IMG/VR virus record: IMGVR_UViG_3300025131_005563
Location: 1-42,059 of that record
From: a virus
Strand: one strand, 5' to 3'
DNA: 42,059 bases
Every line of letters starts with the position of its first letter. Positions within the stretch are counted from its first letter, which is position 1. Below, in pieces: positions 39,368 through 42,059 of this stretch. Position numbers and translations under genes: made by a program. The notes under the pieces were generated by a model. The model searched no databases and was not told the origin of the DNA. It saw only the letters and a list, made by a program, of their open reading frames with translations.

Positions 39368-40415
39368 AAAACGATTTGTTGAATTACTTCGTACTTTAAT
39401 CAAAAAAGAAATTGATGAAGCATCTACAACTGCAACTGCAGGTGGTGCATATGATACGCCTCGTGCTTTTAGTGGTAAGGGTAAGGATAGAAGAAAGTCA
39501 ATTGCAAGTGGTAGTGGATTTGAAAAAGTAAATGAATTAAATCAATCTATAACGGGTAATAAGATGTTCATGAAACGAACAATCTTACCAATAACTAAAA
39601 AAGCTGGTATTAAGAGAGTAAAGATTAAGATATTGCCCCCACAACTTCCAGATGATAAAGATAAAATAGAACTTTCATTTGATGCAGATAAAGGAATAAA
39701 TGATAAACTTTTAGATTTATTAAAACAGAAGATTGGTAAAAAAGGTTCTATGAAAAGAAAGAAACTTAATGTAACAATTCAAAAAGAAAGTGGTATTATG
39801 TATCGAGCTGGTGTGAAGAAATACGGAAAAGAAGGAATGACTAAAATTCAACAAGCTGCGGGTAGGAAAGCATCACACGCTGAAATAGGTAAAATTAAAG
39901 ACAAATATGATAAAACACGGGAAATACCAGAATCCGTAAATGAAGGTAAGTTAGATAGAATAGGTTCTCAACTTATTAAAGACCTTGATAAAAAATATAA
40001 AAATCAAAAAGGTACTATAAGTACATTTAATAAAATTAAAAAAGATTTGAGAAAGAAAATGCCAAGAGTTAGTGATAGGGTGGCGGGTTCAATTGCAAAT
40101 CAATATAATGACTTTTTATTAGATAAAGATTTAAATCCCAAAGAAAAGTTAAGACTTATGGTTTTGACTCTGAAAGGCCTCGGTATGAATGAATTTGTAA
40201 AAGAAGATACAAAAGATATTGCAAAAGCAAAAAAACTTTCTCAAAAATTACAAGGTATCGAAGGTAAATATCGTAAAGTAATGTATGATTTGAGTGATAG
40301 ACTACAGGCAGATGATAAAAATCATAAATTACAAGATGAATTGATAAAATCGTATACTAAAAACGTAACCTCTTTTATGAGAGATATGATTAAAATAACG
40401 AAAAGGGTTAAATAA
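39348..40415 (+). CDS. Probable prohead core/internal protein with protease sites
   Basis: 355 residues. The first 24 residues are a basic amphipathic leader (STRISKKRFVELLRTLIKKE) ending I22-D-E24|A25, a good match to the (I/L)-x-E|(A/G) cleavage site of T4-type prohead proteases. The mature part begins STTATAGGAYDTPRAFSG, seen in related phages after the cleavage point. Long Lys-rich helical regions follow (RAGVKKYGKEGMTKIQQAAG, KASHAEIGKIKDKYDK). ESVNE|GK is a further weaker site. It lies immediately before the protease gene, the position of a core protein in T4-like phages. The specific function is unknown. Confidence 0.65.
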   Translation: MSTRISKKRFVELLRTLIKKEIDEASTTATAGGAYDTPRAFSGKGKDRRKSIASGSGFEKVNELNQSITGNKMFMKRTILPITKKAGIKRVKIKILPPQLPDDKDKIELSFDADKGINDKLLDLLKQKIGKKGSMKRKKLNVTIQKESGIMYRAGVKKYGKEGMTKIQQAAGRKASHAEIGKIKDKYDKTREIPESVNEGKLDRIGSQLIKDLDKKYKNQKGTISTFNKIKKDLRKKMPRVSDRVAGSIANQYNDFLLDKDLNPKEKLRLMVLTLKGLGMNEFVKEDTKDIAKAKKLSQKLQGIEGKYRKVMYDLSDRLQADDKNHKLQDELIKSYTKNVTSFMRDMIKITKRVK

Positions 40416-41038
40416 TGAGACAACTTATAGTAGATTATATCCCATTTGAAGTATCTAAGCATCAAATTAGTGAGGCTATGAAAGAAAATGATGGTAAATT
40501 AGTAGTGAAGGGAGTTCTACAGAGAGCAGATGCCAAAAACCAAAATGGTAGAGTTTATCCACGAGAAATTTTAACTCGCGAAGCTAAGAATTATAATAGT
40601 AATTTTATACAACAAAAACGAGCTATGGGAGAATTAGACCATCCAGATAGTTCAGTAGTGAATTTACAAAATGTATCTCACAATGTAACAGAAATGCATT
40701 TTGAAGGTTTAAATTTGTTAGGTACGGTAGAGATTTTAACTACACCTGCAGGTAAGATTTTAAGAGAATTATTTAAAAATGGAATAAAACTCGGTATTAG
40801 TTCTCGTGGAATGGGATCAGTAGAGGTTGTAGATGAAGGTGATGGTAAGCAGCCATCGATGAAAGTTGGTGATGATTTTGAATTAATTGCATTTGATTTT
40901 GTTTCTAATCCATCCACACACGGAGCATTTATGCATCCTTTAACGGAAGGTATTAATAGAACTCAAACACAAGGTAGAACTTGTGGTACTTATTGTAAAG
41001 CTGAAGATTTAATTAATAAAATTATTCGAGGAGACTAA
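40415..41038 (+). CDS. 21: Prohead core protease (gp21-like)
   Basis: 207 residues, ATG in a TAATG overlap. The S77-type features are VVKGVLQRADAKNQNGRVYP near the start, G72-E-L-D-H76-P with the catalytic-type His, GISSRGMGSV with Ser129/130, and FDFVSNPSTHGAF towards the end. The T4 family enzyme degrades the core and trims the capsid proteins at (L/I)-x-E|(A/G/S) sites. Its own Q-I-S-E20|A21 fits such a site and may be the self-processing point. T4 gp21 is similar in size (212). It should mature the proteins encoded on either side. Confidence 0.95.
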   Translation: MRQLIVDYIPFEVSKHQISEAMKENDGKLVVKGVLQRADAKNQNGRVYPREILTREAKNYNSNFIQQKRAMGELDHPDSSVVNLQNVSHNVTEMHFEGLNLLGTVEILTTPAGKILRELFKNGIKLGISSRGMGSVEVVDEGDGKQPSMKVGDDFELIAFDFVSNPSTHGAFMHPLTEGINRTQTQGRTCGTYCKAEDLINKIIRGD

Positions 41039-41039
41039 G

Positions 41040-42059
41040 ATGCCGGCATCGTCTAAGGCACAACAAAAATTTATGGGAATGGTTCACGCTCTACAAAAAG
41101 GTGAACTTTCACCATCAGACGTTTCTGATAAAGTAAAAGATGCAGCAGATCAAATGAAAGATTCAGATGCAGAAGACTATGCATCTACTAAACATACGGG
41201 TAAACCAGAACACGTTCCAAAAGAAGTTGTAAGAAAACTTCGCGAAATAATTCGTCAAATAGTAAAAGAAAATCCTACAAATTTTCTTAAAAAGGAAGAC
41301 ACAGCTAAAAGAGATTATAAGGCAGAATACAAAAAATTTCAATCATCCACTAAAGCAAAGAAATATAGGGCAGAATTAAATAAGTATAATAGACAAAAGG
41401 GTACTTATGGTAATGGTGATGGTAAAGACGCTTCACATAAAGGTGGTAAGATAGCTGGGTTTGAAAAAGAATCTACAAATAGAGGTAGAGCGGAGAAAAG
41501 TAGATTGAAAAAAGAATCTTTTTCGAAAAGGTGCACAGTAAAAGAAATATCAAACTGGTTGAAAACGCTTGAAGAATTCAGATATCGTAAAGTTAGAGGT
41601 GTAGATGCTAGGAGAGTTGCTTCATTTGTGAATAAAGGAATGAATGAAGAAGATTTACCGATAAGTTTACAAAAGAAATGGGAACATAGAAAATACGGTA
41701 GAGAAAAACATTTAGCAAATAAGTATATGGAGTGGGCAAAAAATTCTATAAATGAAGGTTCATCAGATTGGAAGAAGAATTTTAGTTGGGCTAATAAAAA
41801 ACAACTTAAAGCAATAGGAATGATGATTGATATAGATGATATGGGACTACGTGGTATTTTGAAAAATATGAGGAAAAATCCCAAAGCATTTAAACAATTT
41901 GTTAAAGATATTGCAAGGATGCCGGGTATGAATGAATCCCTAAATGAAAGTGCAGTTTCTTTTTGGCAAGATATGTTTCGTCCAGGCCCAATCCCAAAAA
42001 AATATATAACTCAGTTGATAAAGAAAAAAGGTGAATTACCATCTAAAAAACATATCAAA
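41040..42059 (+). CDS. DUF3008-type N-terminus, multi-part protein (3' end outside window)
   Basis: An open frame from ATG 41040 (GGAG upstream) to the last base of the window, 340 residues with no stop. Residues 1-~60 (PASSKAQQKFMGMVHALQKG, DAEDYASTKHTGKPEHVPK) are the DUF3008 signature, usually a small protein on its own. A second segment has KYRAELNKYNRQKGTYGNGD then ASHKGGKIAGFEKESTNRGR, a block seen in other T4-like phage proteins. The last part is helical, with SINE|GS and SLNE|SA that fit prohead-protease sites. It may be a scaffolding or internal head protein. Its length and the position after gp21 fit where a core protein (gp22-like) would be. Confidence 0.75.
   Translation, partial: MPASSKAQQKFMGMVHALQKGELSPSDVSDKVKDAADQMKDSDAEDYASTKHTGKPEHVPKEVVRKLREIIRQIVKENPTNFLKKEDTAKRDYKAEYKKFQSSTKAKKYRAELNKYNRQKGTYGNGDGKDASHKGGKIAGFEKESTNRGRAEKSRLKKESFSKRCTVKEISNWLKTLEEFRYRKVRGVDARRVASFVNKGMNEEDLPISLQKKWEHRKYGREKHLANKYMEWAKNSINEGSSDWKKNFSWANKKQLKAIGMMIDIDDMGLRGILKNMRKNPKAFKQFVKDIARMPGMNESLNESAVSFWQDMFRPGPIPKKYITQLIKKKGELPSKKHIK

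Noticed and set aside
1-42059. tRNA genes, CRISPR arrays, IS elements, integrase or attachment sites
   Set aside because: I saw no cloverleaf-like segment, regularly spaced repeats, transposase or integrase motifs. The non-coding gaps are too short to hold most of these.

Overview
This window looks like part of a strongly AT-rich genome of a T4-related contractile-tailed phage (myovirus). Three genes anchor that call: a large terminase (gp17-like, 34967-36550), a portal (gp20-like, 36569-38413) and a prohead protease (gp21-like, 40415-41038). Every gene I can support is on the + strand. Most neighbours are packed with 1-nt (TAATG) or 4-nt (ATGA, TTGA, GTGT-type) overlaps, so translation is probably coupled. 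Style and gene content suggest an aquatic or marine phage. The host cannot be identified from the sequence; Shine-Dalgarno sites are frequent and strong.

Layout. (1) 1-2365: the tail end of a probable sulfotransferase, then a 718-residue fibre-like protein. The fibre carries a degenerate Hint (intein/BIL-type) domain and a C-terminal S74 intramolecular chaperone protease. (2) About 2365-26819: a long accessory island of about 30 genes for glycan and small-molecule chemistry. It has two GT7-type galactosyltransferase-like proteins with a LamG-like domain inserted in the catalytic domain, a stand-alone LamG-like protein, two radical SAM proteins, four SGNH-like hydrolases, two HAD phosphatases, a sulfotransferase, GT-B-like and exostosin-like glycosyltransferases, and four members of a 'SGQ-R / D-F-x-x-TW' family. 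It also has a CMP-sugar synthetase-like protein, a sugar-phosphate nucleotidyltransferase, a PLP aminotransferase, a methyltransferase-like protein, a GNAT-like protein, ParB-like proteins and a 45-codon N-terminal remnant of a NeuB-type nonulosonate synthase. (3) 26863-28961: a small basic protein, a ParB-like protein, a P-loop kinase-like protein with a possible capsid-targeting leader, a GH108 endolysin and a small possible virion protein. (4) 28966-33441: a 1491-residue multidomain protein (adenylyltransferase-like, HNH-bearing module, KxDG ligase-like). The HNH module is bounded by an in-frame 37-bp direct repeat. (5) 33450-42059: a zinc-ribbon protein, two small membrane/coiled-coil proteins, terminase, portal, two head-region proteins, prohead protease and a DUF3008-type protein that runs off the window.

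How the genes may work together (inference). The island could build, activate and transfer sugars and decorate them by sulfation, methylation, acetylation or hydrolysis, acting on virion proteins or on the host surface. It lies beside a fibre gene, which would suit receptor-related or exclusion-related glycan remodelling. The right-hand part is a packaging and head-assembly block. Several proteins there carry (I/L/V)-x-E|(A/G/S) sites of the kind cut by gp21 proteases. All four genuinely non-coding gaps of 50 nt or more contain a shared TATTTATnnTnG-like motif 36-46 nt before the next start codon, which is a candidate phage promoter element.
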